From: JBKHAJ01 sp964641125
Lineage (GTDB): Bacteria; Spirochaetota; Spirochaetia; SPDA01; CAZSGZ01
Assembly: GCA_964641125.1 (NCBI GenBank)
Contig: CAZXMO010000005.1
Location: forward strand, 1 to 64,000
Direction of reading: 5' to 3'
DNA length: 64,000 nt
In this document: positions 25,943 through 34,800 of the stretch, in pieces
Layout of the letters: each line of letters begins with the position of its first letter
Position numbering within the stretch: position 1 is the stretch's first letter
Made by a program: the position numbers and the translations under genes
Notes under the pieces: generated by a model
Databases searched by the model: none
Seen by the model: the letters and a program-made list of their open reading frames with translations, nothing else
What the model was told of the DNA's origin: nothing

Positions 25943-27175
25943 ATGAACAATCCACTGCAACTTGCAATGGTCAATTTTAAAAAGGGCGCGTATATCATCG
26001 TAGAGGGTAAGCAGAATGCCGACCATTTCTATATCATCCGCGGTGGAAAGGTTCAGATAGGGAAAGAAGTCGAGGTGGTCGAAGAGGAGGGGGGAAATAT
26101 CCTTACCCCCGGAGATTTTTTCGGGGTCGTAAGTACCATGTCCTCCCACAGCCATATCGAGACCGCCCGGGCGCTTACCGATGTAACCCTGATTTCGGTT
26201 CACAGAGATCAGTACGGCATGCTGATCGAGAAGAACACGCCTGTGGCGATGAAGATCATCCAGGGTTTCTCCCGGAAAATGCGCTATCTCGATGAGGCGC
26301 TGACCAGGCTCACCTTGAAGAGTTCCGCCGTGGAGGACCCCTCCCACCTGTTCAAGGTCGCCGAGTATTATGCCCGGCAGAGCCAATACAATCAGGCATA
26401 TTATGCATATTATCAGTACCTCAAATACAGTCCCAACGATCCTAATGTAGCCGTCGCCAAGGAACGAATGGCCAAGATAAAGCCTTACGCCAAGGCGGTG
26501 TACCTCGAGTCGAGATCGGACGAGTTCAACCGGGTCTATCCCAAGGACACAATGATTTTTTCGGAGGCCCAACCCGGGCAAGAGCTCTATATAATCCAGA
26601 AGGGGAGCGTCAAAATCACCAAGATAGTCAACGACAACGAGGTGCTCCTCGCGGTCCTCAAGCCGGGGGATATCTTCGGTGAGATGTCGATTCTCGAAAA
26701 CAAGGTCAGGTCCGCCTCGGCCATCGCCTATGAGGACGCTAAACTCCTTGCCGTAAACAAGGCAAATTTCGAGCGGATGGTTTCTACCCAGCCGCAGATC
26801 ATAACCCGTCTCACCCAACTGTTAGCGGAGAGAATCTGGTTCATCTATAAGCAGCTCGCCAATACCCAGATAACTGATCCCCTGGGAAGGCTCTACGACG
26901 CCCTCCTTATACACCTGGAGAAAAACCGGGTCCCGATCCGGCAGGGCGAGGCCTACACCTTCGATTTTGGGGCCAAAGAGCTGGTCAACATGGTCGGTCT
27001 ACCCTCCAAAGAAGGGAACGTGGTGGTCCGGCAGCTCTTCGACAGCAAAAAATTTCGCCTCGTGGACAATAAAATTCACACCTCCGACATGGAGGAAATC
27101 GAGAAACAGGCCAAATACTATCGTAAGATGGAGAAAATAGAAAAGGCCCGAAAGGCCGGCTCTCACAAGCACTGA
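25943..27175 (+). CDS. Double cyclic-nucleotide-binding-domain protein with TPR-like linker (Crp-like)
   Basis: A 410-aa protein resembling T. pallidum TP0089 (from memory). The order is: CNB-like domain 1 (about 8-115), a TPR-like helical linker (about 130-185, YYARQSQYNQAYYAYYQYL), CNB domain 2 (about 190-300), and a C-terminal winged-helix-like segment (about 315-390). Domain 2 has an intact phosphate-binding cassette, FGEMSILENKVRSASA, with the Glu and Arg that contact a cyclic nucleotide. In domain 1 the matching stretch is FFGVVSTMSSHSHIETARAL, where Glu and Arg are lost, so it probably does not bind. Whether the C-terminal part still binds DNA is unsure. A Shine-Dalgarno site GAGGAA sets the start. 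Confidence 0.88.
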   Translation: MNNPLQLAMVNFKKGAYIIVEGKQNADHFYIIRGGKVQIGKEVEVVEEEGGNILTPGDFFGVVSTMSSHSHIETARALTDVTLISVHRDQYGMLIEKNTPVAMKIIQGFSRKMRYLDEALTRLTLKSSAVEDPSHLFKVAEYYARQSQYNQAYYAYYQYLKYSPNDPNVAVAKERMAKIKPYAKAVYLESRSDEFNRVYPKDTMIFSEAQPGQELYIIQKGSVKITKIVNDNEVLLAVLKPGDIFGEMSILENKVRSASAIAYEDAKLLAVNKANFERMVSTQPQIITRLTQLLAERIWFIYKQLANTQITDPLGRLYDALLIHLEKNRVPIRQGEAYTFDFGAKELVNMVGLPSKEGNVVVRQLFDSKKFRLVDNKIHTSDMEEIEKQAKYYRKMEKIEKARKAGSHKH

Positions 27176-27184
27176 TTCCCGCCT

Positions 27185-27931
27185 TTAGAAAAATTCGACT
27201 AACCGAAAGAATCCCCCCTGAAAAGACCGGAGGGAGAAGGTGGAACCGTTCCTGCGTAATATACAGAGGATCTGGAAACCTCCCGGAAGAGCGAGGGGAA
27301 AGACCACTGTTCCGGAGGCGGTGCTCTTGGCAATCACCTCTTCCGGGAGTTCGGCGATCGCGCCGTGGACGAAGACGTAATCGAAGGGAGCACCGCTGAT
27401 AAACTCGGGGAGAGTGGTCGAAGTGGAAAGAGCGATGTTGTCGTACCCGAGCTCTTCGAAGAGGGATTCGAACCGCTCGTACAGGACGGTTCTAAACTCG
27501 ATGCAGGTGACCCGCGAGACAACACGAGAGTAGAGGGCCGCGGTATAGCCGGTATTCTCCCCGATTATGAGCACCGAGGACGTGTCCGAAGGAGAGGTCT
27601 CCTCGAGTACCGAGGCAAGGAGGGAAGGAGAGGGAAGAACCGCACCGCCGGGACCCGGAAGATAAGTGTCGGCGTAGGCGAGACTGATGAAATCCTCTTC
27701 GAGAAAGCGATGCCTCGGGACCGATCTGAGGGCGTCGAGTATCCGCGGATCAGTTGTTACTCCGGTCGTCTCGATTTCACGAACCATCTGCTCGCGAAGA
27801 TCGTCGGGAGTGAGATCGGCGAAAAAGGGCAGCTCCTGCGCCGGGGTACCCTGCGCTGAAAGAAAGAATACGATCGCCCCTAGGGAGCATGAGACGAGGC
27901 GGAGAATGGATTTTCGATGAGTGCGTTTCAT
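27185..27931 (-). CDS. Exported protein-L-isoaspartate O-methyltransferase-like protein
   Basis: A 248-aa PCMT-fold protein with an N-terminal signal sequence (LRLVSCSLGAIVFFLSAQG, about 11-29), which is odd for an S-adenosylmethionine enzyme. The PCMT landmarks are recognisable: ILDALRSVPRHRFLEEDFI, YADTYLPGPGGAVLPSPSLL (family GQTISQP region changed) and motif I VLIIGENTGYTAALYSRV, where family GTGSGY reads GENTGY. The changes and export suggest a non-catalytic or re-purposed role in the periplasm. The ATG at 27931 has no Shine-Dalgarno sequence, and a promoter lies ten bases before it. It converges on the Crp-like gene nine bases away. Confidence 0.8.
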   Translation of the reverse strand: MKRTHRKSILRLVSCSLGAIVFFLSAQGTPAQELPFFADLTPDDLREQMVREIETTGVTTDPRILDALRSVPRHRFLEEDFISLAYADTYLPGPGGAVLPSPSLLASVLEETSPSDTSSVLIIGENTGYTAALYSRVVSRVTCIEFRTVLYERFESLFEELGYDNIALSTSTTLPEFISGAPFDYVFVHGAIAELPEEVIAKSTASGTVVFPLALPGGFQILCILRRNGSTFSLRSFQGGFFRLVEFF

Positions 27932-27941
27932 CGTGGAGGGA

Positions 27942-27970
27942 ACTATATCATGTAGGACTCAGGTTGTCAG
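27942..27970 (-). promoter_or_regulatory. Promoter of the PCMT-like gene, near-leaderless
   Basis: On the minus strand, CTGACA (27970-27965), 17-nt spacer, TATAGT (27947-27942), ten bases to ATG 27931. The predicted leader is about 3 nt. Its -35 box overlaps the -35 of the divergent valS promoter almost completely. Confidence 0.6.
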
Positions 27971-27992
27971 CAGAATAGGAATTTGATAGTAT
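27964..27992 (+). promoter_or_regulatory. Promoter of valS
   Basis: TTGTCA (27964-27969), 17-nt spacer, TAGTAT (27987-27992), leaving a leader of about 28 bases with an AAAGGAG Shine-Dalgarno site before ATG 28028. I see no T-box leader. Confidence 0.5.
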
Positions 27993-28027
27993 GCCTGAAC
28001 CGAAAATATGTACGCAAAGGAGCAGTG

Positions 28028-30673
28028 ATGAAAGCGATCTCGCTGGCGAAGGCTTTCGATCCCAAAGAATTCGAGAGCAGGACTTACGAGTTCTGGCTCG
28101 AAAACGGTTTTTTCAAACCCGATACCGACGCCCGGGACAGGTTCGTCATTGTCATTCCGCCTCCTAATGTCACCGGAGTTCTTCACATGGGACACGGTCT
28201 CAATATCGCACTCCAGGATATCCTCATCCGTTATCACCGGATGATCGGGGAGAAGACCCTTTGGGTTCCCGGGACCGATCACGCGGGAATCGCCACGCAG
28301 AACGTGGTGGAGCGGAAACTGCGGCAGCAGGGCATAGAGCGGACCGAGATCGGCAGAGAGCGCTTCATCGAGGAAACGTGGAAGGTGAAACACGAGCACC
28401 ACGGAGTGATAACTCAGCAGATGAAGGAGATCGGAGCATCCTGCGACTGGGACCGGGAGAGGTTTACCCTGGACGAAGGGCTCTCCGAGGCGGTGAGAGA
28501 GGTCTTTGTCGGGCTCTACGAACGGGGCCTGGTCTACCGGGGACACTACCTGGTCAACTGGTGCGGCTCCTGCGGAACCGCCCTGTCCGATGACGAGGTT
28601 GAACACTGGGAAGAGGCGGGTAAGCTCTATCACTACTATTATCCTTTGGAGGACGGAAGCGGGGCGGTGGAGATCGCCACCACCCGGCCGGAGACCATGC
28701 TCGGAGACACCGCGGTGGCGGTCCATCCGAAGGATTCCCGCTACACAAAGGTGGTGGGAAAAAGGGTCCGCCTTCCCCTGTCCGACCGGCTCATTCCCAT
28801 CGTTGCCGACGAGTTCGTGGACATGGAGTTCGGTACCGGCGCGGTCAAGGTGACCCCCGCCCACGATCCCAATGACTGGGCGATAGCCGAGCGGCACGGG
28901 CTCGAGAAGCTCAATATTTTGAACGCCGACGGGACTCTGAACGATTTGGTGCCCGGGCCCTACCGGGGTCTGCCGGTCACGGAGGCGCGGAAACGGGTAG
29001 TAGAGGATCTGAAGGCGGAGGATCTCTTTATACGGGACGAGGATCATCCGCACCAGGTGGGGCACTGCTACCGGTGCGGCACCCTGGTGGAGCCTTTTTT
29101 GAGCAGGCAGTGGTTTGTCCGGATGAAGCCCTTGGCGGAGAAGGCTTTAGGGGCTCTTCATGACGGTGATATCAGATTTTTTCCCAAGAAGTGGGAGAAC
29201 ACCTACACCCACTGGCTCGATAACATCCGGGACTGGTGTATTTCCCGGCAGCTGTGGTGGGGTCATCGTATCCCGGTGTGGTACTGCGACGAATGCGGCG
29301 AGATGATGGTCCGTCGAGTCGATCCCGGCCGGTGCAGTTCCTGTGAGAGTACCTCGATCCGGCAGGACCCCGACGTATTGGATACCTGGTTTTCCTCCTG
29401 GCTGTGGCCCTTTTCGACACTAGGCTGGCCGGAAGAGACGGAGGATTTGAAAACCTTCTTTCCTACAACCGCCCTCGTGACCGCTTATGACATTATCTTT
29501 TTCTGGGTGGCACGAATGATCATGGCGGGGATGGAATTCATGGGGGAGGCCCCCTTTCGGGATATCTATATACACGGTTTAGTTCGGGACAAGCAGGGAC
29601 GAAAGATGTCGAAATCCCTCGGCAATGGGATCGACCCCTTGGAGATCGTTCACGAGTACGGCGCCGACGCCCTCAAGTTTACCCTCTCCTTCTTAGCGGC
29701 CCAGGGCCAGGATATTCTCATCGACGAGGAGAGTTTTAAGCTCGGCTCCAAGTTCGCCAACAAGATCTGGAACGCCGCCCGGTATCTCTTGATGAATCTC
29801 GAAGGAAGGAGTTTAGTCGAGGTGAATCCCGGCGATCACGACGACTCGGACCGGTGGATACGTCACCGGATGAATGAGACCGTAAGCCAAGTCCGGACCG
29901 CTATGGCAAGCTTCCGGTTCAACGACGCCTCTCAGGGGGTGTACGAATTCTTCTGGAATGATTTCTGCGATTGGTATATCGAAGCCTCGAAGCTCAAGCT
30001 CTATTCCGATTCCAAAGAGGTCAAGGATCGGGCCATCTCGGGGCTCATCGAGCTCTTGAAAGAATCGCTCAAGATGCTCCATCCCTTTCTGTCGTACATC
30101 ACCGAGGAAATTTATCGTAAACTCCCCGATTCGGGAAAGAGTATCATGGTCGCGGATTATCCCGAATACAGGAAAGATTGGGAGCATCCCGAAATTTCCG
30201 AACGGTTTAATCTTATGCAGGAGCTCATTCGGGGTATCAGGACCCTCCGCAGCGAGTTCACCATACCTCCGGCCGTAAAGGTTCGGGCCCACATCCGAAC
30301 CGACGAGGGATTCGCCGCGGAAGATTTTTTCCGGCGGAACCTCCCCCTCATAACCGACCTCGTCGGCGGGAGTACGATAACCCTCGGATCTCAAGCGGCG
30401 GACCGCTCGGGGAGCATTCCCGTTCCCGGTAAGGGGTATGAGGCGCTCGTCTACATCAAGGAAGCGGTGGATATCGATACCGAAATAGGAAGGCTCGAGA
30501 AAGAGCAGGAGAAGGCTAAGGCACAGCTTAATAAGGTGCTGAAAAAGCTCGGTAACGAGCAGTTTCTCGATAAAGCCCCTGAAGAGATCGTCGCTAAAGA
30601 ACGGGAGATTTCCGCCGAGCTCGAAGAAAAGATCGGGAAGATCGAGCGGTACCTGTCCGATCTTTCAGGCTAG
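28028..30673 (+). CDS. valS: Valyl-tRNA synthetase
   Basis: An 881-aa class I synthetase. The HIGH motif is PPPNVTGVLHMGHGLN, the editing domain spans about 190-340, and KMSKS appears as GRKMSKSLGNGIDP. The C-terminal coiled coil (VDIDTEIGRLEKEQEKAK onward) is the ValRS tRNA-binding arm. A Cys cluster CDECGE...CSSC lies in the insertion before TWFSSWLWPFSTLGWP. The frame opens 15 codons earlier, but ATG 28028 has the Shine-Dalgarno site AAAGGAG at good spacing. Its stop overlaps the convergent glycosyltransferase stop in a CTAG tetranucleotide. Confidence 0.97.
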   Translation: MKAISLAKAFDPKEFESRTYEFWLENGFFKPDTDARDRFVIVIPPPNVTGVLHMGHGLNIALQDILIRYHRMIGEKTLWVPGTDHAGIATQNVVERKLRQQGIERTEIGRERFIEETWKVKHEHHGVITQQMKEIGASCDWDRERFTLDEGLSEAVREVFVGLYERGLVYRGHYLVNWCGSCGTALSDDEVEHWEEAGKLYHYYYPLEDGSGAVEIATTRPETMLGDTAVAVHPKDSRYTKVVGKRVRLPLSDRLIPIVADEFVDMEFGTGAVKVTPAHDPNDWAIAERHGLEKLNILNADGTLNDLVPGPYRGLPVTEARKRVVEDLKAEDLFIRDEDHPHQVGHCYRCGTLVEPFLSRQWFVRMKPLAEKALGALHDGDIRFFPKKWENTYTHWLDNIRDWCISRQLWWGHRIPVWYCDECGEMMVRRVDPGRCSSCESTSIRQDPDVLDTWFSSWLWPFSTLGWPEETEDLKTFFPTTALVTAYDIIFFWVARMIMAGMEFMGEAPFRDIYIHGLVRDKQGRKMSKSLGNGIDPLEIVHEYGADALKFTLSFLAAQGQDILIDEESFKLGSKFANKIWNAARYLLMNLEGRSLVEVNPGDHDDSDRWIRHRMNETVSQVRTAMASFRFNDASQGVYEFFWNDFCDWYIEASKLKLYSDSKEVKDRAISGLIELLKESLKMLHPFLSYITEEIYRKLPDSGKSIMVADYPEYRKDWEHPEISERFNLMQELIRGIRTLRSEFTIPPAVKVRAHIRTDEGFAAEDFFRRNLPLITDLVGGSTITLGSQAADRSGSIPVPGKGYEALVYIKEAVDIDTEIGRLEKEQEKAKAQLNKVLKKLGNEQFLDKAPEEIVAKEREISAELEEKIGKIERYLSDLSG

Positions 30674-31812
30674 AGCGAGAGGATGTACTCGGCTATCGGC
30701 CCGGTGCCGTTGCGGATATTTAGAGACCGGATGTTCGACCGCATCTTCTTCCACACCTCGTCGTTCTCGGTAAGAAGGCGTATTTTTTCGACGACTTCTT
30801 CGGGAGTTGGAGCGTAGAAACCGGCCCGGTTTTCCACGACGAACTCGACGTTTCCCTTCTCCTGCCCATAGAGATAGGTCGATATGATCAGGGGTTTTTC
30901 GAGAATGAGCGCTTCCATCAGGGTCGCGGGCCCGCCTTTGGTGACAATGATATCGCAGATGTTCATGAGCTCGAAAACGAAGTCGACGAATCCGAAAATA
31001 TGAACACGCTTGCCGGGACGGCGCGCCGCCATTGCCCGGGCACGCTTCTTCAGCTGGTCGTCCTTTCCGCAGACTAAGACCGCTTCGGCATTGAGGTCGG
31101 ATTTCAGGAAAGCGCGCAGGAATTCCTCTCCCCGGGGGAAGCCTTCTCCGCCCCCTATAAAAAGGACCGTCCGCAGGTCCCGGGGAATGCCCCTTTTCCG
31201 TCGCCGCTCTTCGATGATGTCGGGAGGCATTTTTCCCTCAAAGTCGCCCTTGAGAATCAGAGAAAAATTTGTGACCCGGGAAGGAGAGAAACCGTGCTCC
31301 TCTATCGCCTCTGCGACCAGCTTCTCGGAAAAGACGACCGTCGGAAGGTTAGGGCGGCTGAACCACAGGGGGTGGGCGGTAAAGGGGTCGGTGACGATGG
31401 TGCAGACCTTAGGCCTGTCACTGCGTTTCATGCTCCTGAGCGCCCAGGTGACCGGACGGAGGAGCAGGAAATGGAGAATCACCAGCTTGTCGATTTCGTT
31501 CTCCCGGATATAATTCCGCAAGGGTTTTCGAATGACCAGGTAGATGAAAAAGCTCCAAAAAACCCCCACAACCTTGAGTTTGGATATCTCGTAGAGGAGA
31601 ATCCACATCGGTCGTACGGTATGGGAGGTAAAGCGGTACCCGTCCTGCAGGAGACGATTGGCGAGGAACGCATCCTCGGGAACGGGGTCGAAGAGATAGG
31701 TTTCCGCATCGCTCCGCTCCCTTCCCCGGATGTAGGATTGAAGCGCCCGGGCGGCTGATATATGACCTCCACCGGTCTTGAGGAATAAGAATGCAATCCT
31801 CTCGGTGCTCAT
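30670..31812 (-). CDS. GT28-type lipid glycosyltransferase (MGDG synthase-like)
   Basis: A 380-aa member of the monogalactosyldiacylglycerol-synthase / processive diacylglycerol glucosyltransferase group of GT28. The N-terminal motif LFLKTGGGHISAARAL is the acceptor-side glycine loop. The C-terminal Rossmann half shows VLFIGGGEGFPRG, VHIFGFVDFVFELMNICD and DIIVTKGGPATLMEAL (the nucleotide-sugar KxGG motif). It probably transfers hexose from a UDP-sugar to diacylglycerol at the inner membrane, making spirochaetal glycolipids. It starts four bases after the activase gene, so the two form an operon despite having no evident functional link. Confidence 0.87.
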   Translation of the reverse strand: MSTERIAFLFLKTGGGHISAARALQSYIRGRERSDAETYLFDPVPEDAFLANRLLQDGYRFTSHTVRPMWILLYEISKLKVVGVFWSFFIYLVIRKPLRNYIRENEIDKLVILHFLLLRPVTWALRSMKRSDRPKVCTIVTDPFTAHPLWFSRPNLPTVVFSEKLVAEAIEEHGFSPSRVTNFSLILKGDFEGKMPPDIIEERRRKRGIPRDLRTVLFIGGGEGFPRGEEFLRAFLKSDLNAEAVLVCGKDDQLKKRARAMAARRPGKRVHIFGFVDFVFELMNICDIIVTKGGPATLMEALILEKPLIISTYLYGQEKGNVEFVVENRAGFYAPTPEEVVEKIRLLTENDEVWKKMRSNIRSLNIRNGTGPIAEYILSL

Positions 31813-31816
31813 ACGA

Positions 31817-34800
31817 CTACGACGCCTTTTCCCGGTTGGAACCGGATTTTTTGAAGAGCTCCTTCGCAGTTATGATCAGCATCTGCAGCCTGTTTTCGAC
31901 GTTGGCGAAGCTTGTATCCGGATCGTAGTCGAGGCTCAGGATCTGGACCTGAGGATAGAGGCTCTTGATCGATTTGATCATACCCCTCCCGGTAATGTGA
32001 TTGGGAAGGCATCCGAAGGGCTGAACAATAACGAAAGACCCGACTCCGTGCTTGATCATCTGAATAATCTCCGCGGGCATGAGCCAACCTTCACCGACGA
32101 TGTAGCTCACGTCGATAAGATCCTCTATATTTCCGACAAGCTCATCGATCGAATTAGAGGATGCGGGAAAGCGGAATCCCTCGAGGCACGTATCGACCTT
32201 TCCCTTGATGTGCGCTATCACCTTGTCGGAGATGCCCGCCACGATAAGGTTCCACAACGGATTGGGAAGCAGATTCCTCTGTGCCTTGTTCTTCTCGATG
32301 GTGTAGGAGCGGCGGAAAAAATCGAGCATCGAGGGAATCACCACCTCCATACCGTTTTCCTCGAGGTACTTTTCGATGTTGCCGTTTGAAACCGGATGGT
32401 AGTTCAGGAGTATCTCCCCGACTATTCCTACTCGCGGGCGTCGTTTACTCCTGTCGACGGGAATCGCGTTGAAGGCGGCCACCGATTCTTCGAGGAGCTT
32501 CAGGGCCTTTCGGTGACCGTGGGGGACGCTCTCGGCGATCCTCCCCAAATACAACTCAAAGATCTCCTCGCTCTTTCCCCGGACCGTCTCATACGGCCTG
32601 ATCGAGCGCTTCATGTATTCGAGAGCGTCCATCATGGCGATCCCCCAAACACCGCGGATCTGGAACATGGGGCTGAACTTTGCGCCGGGATGCATATTCT
32701 TGGTATCGCTGCCGGTGGTCATAATGGGGATTTGGGGATACCCCGCCTCGTCCAAGGCCTTGCGGGCCAAGGCGGCGTACTGTCCGGCCCGGCAGTCCTC
32801 GCAGTTCTTCGCCAAGGCCAGGGCAAGAGTATCCGGATCGTATTCGCCGCTCGTTATAACGGCTAAAGCCTCTCCGATATTGACCTGGGCGGGAAAGCAG
32901 ATATCGTTGTGGACGTATTTTTTCCCGAGCTCTAGGGCTTTCCCGTCGGCGAGGGGCATCCGGAGCATATTGAACCCCTCTTTCCTCATTATTTCGGTCA
33001 TGATTTTGGAGAAGGCCGGGGACAGGTTGGGGGCGAGAATAGTCTTCCCCTTGTCCCGGGTCAGAAACTTCGTGGTAAAGGCCTCTTTAAGTTCTCGGAA
33101 CTTGGCAAACCGGCCTGATTCGGAGCTGTTCTTCCGTTTTGTCCGTACCGTCTCGAGAAACGACTTGATTCTGATTCTTAAAGGGCCTTGCACTTCGCTC
33201 TCGTCGAGCTTGAGAACAAGGAGCTCCTTGCCGCTGGTCTCCCGGAGAATCCGCTGCATCTCATCGCTTATAACCGCGTCGTGACCGCAGCCGAAGCTGG
33301 TCATCTGCACCAGTTCGAGATTTGGATTCTTGGCAACTGAAATTGTTCCCTCGATCATCCTGGCGTGAAAAGGGATGGTAGTTTCGATCCGTACGTTGGA
33401 GAGGTCCTGTTTGTGGAGGTTGGGGAGGGCGTCTAGGACCAACACCGGGACTCCCCGCCTCGTAAAGTGGCTCGATAAGGAATGGTTGATCAATTCGTCT
33501 CCGTGGTAGGGTCTCCCCGCGAGGACGACACCGAAGTCGTATTTTTTCCCGATCTGCTCCAAGACCTCCCTTCCCCGGCGGGTCATCTCGTAGTAGTACC
33601 TCGCCATCGCTTTGTCCCCCTCCTTCATCGCCCGAAAGACCTCGAGGCGGGGGATACCGAACTCCTGGGAGAAATAGCGGATGGTCTGCTTGTACTTAAG
33701 ATTCTGGTTGTACCAATGAAACGTGGGATTATCGAAGGGAATGCCGTATTTCTTTTCCGGCTCATCGCTTCCCTCGATGACCACAGGATACCCCTGGACG
33801 ATACTGCACACGTGATTTCCGTGGGCGGTCCGGTTTTCTTTCGGGATGCGGACCATCATGGGCATGAAGATTCGATCCACGTTCCGTTCGATAAGGTCTT
33901 TCACATGGCCGTGGGCGAGCTTGGCGGGAAAGCATACCGTATCGGAGGGAATCGAACGCAACCCTCGTTCGTAGAGATCGTAGCTGCTCCGGCGGGAAAG
34001 CGCTACGTCGAAGCCGAGGGATTCGAAAAAAGTCTTCCAGAAGGGGATGCTCGCCCAGAACTCCAAGCACCGGGGAATACCGATGGTGATGTTCTTTTTG
34101 CGTCCCACCTGCCGAGGCCCGTAGTCCATGAATAACAACCGGTTTTGTTCGGTAAAAAGATCGGGGATCGATTTGAGACGGTTGGCCGCCTCCTTGAGAC
34201 GGCTCCGAGTCTTAGGGTCTTTTATGTCTCCGAGGATCTGACCCCGCTCGCATCGGTTGCCGGTTATGTAGGTGGAACCGTCGTTGAAAGTCACTAAGGT
34301 GCGGCTGCAGTTATTCGCGCAGAAAGTACAGACGTGTCCCGGTTCTTTCCGGTATTCGAAATCCTCGATCGCTTCGAGTCCGATAAACGTAGACGGAGAA
34401 ATACGCCGGGAATGCTCTTCCATCTTCCGCTTGGTCAAAAGAGCAATTCCGATAGCCCCCATCTCCCCGGGAAAGGGGGGCCGGATGATCCGGGCATACG
34501 GAAGGTACTGCTCGAAGGCCCTCAAGACCGCGTCGTTCTTGAAGGTGCCTCCTTGGACCACGATAGTGTCTCCGAGGCTGTCGAGATTGGAGATGCGGAG
34601 GACCTTGGTAAAAACATTTTCGATGATGGAACGGCTGATTCCGGCGAGGATATCGTTGGAGGTTTTCCCGTTTTTTTGTTCGGTAATGATAGAGCTGTTC
34701 ATGAACACGGTGCACCGTGAGCCGAGGCGGCTCGGGTTCTTGGCGCCGAAGGCCGTTTCAGCGATCTTTTCGGGGAGGACGCCCAAAGACCGGGCATAGG

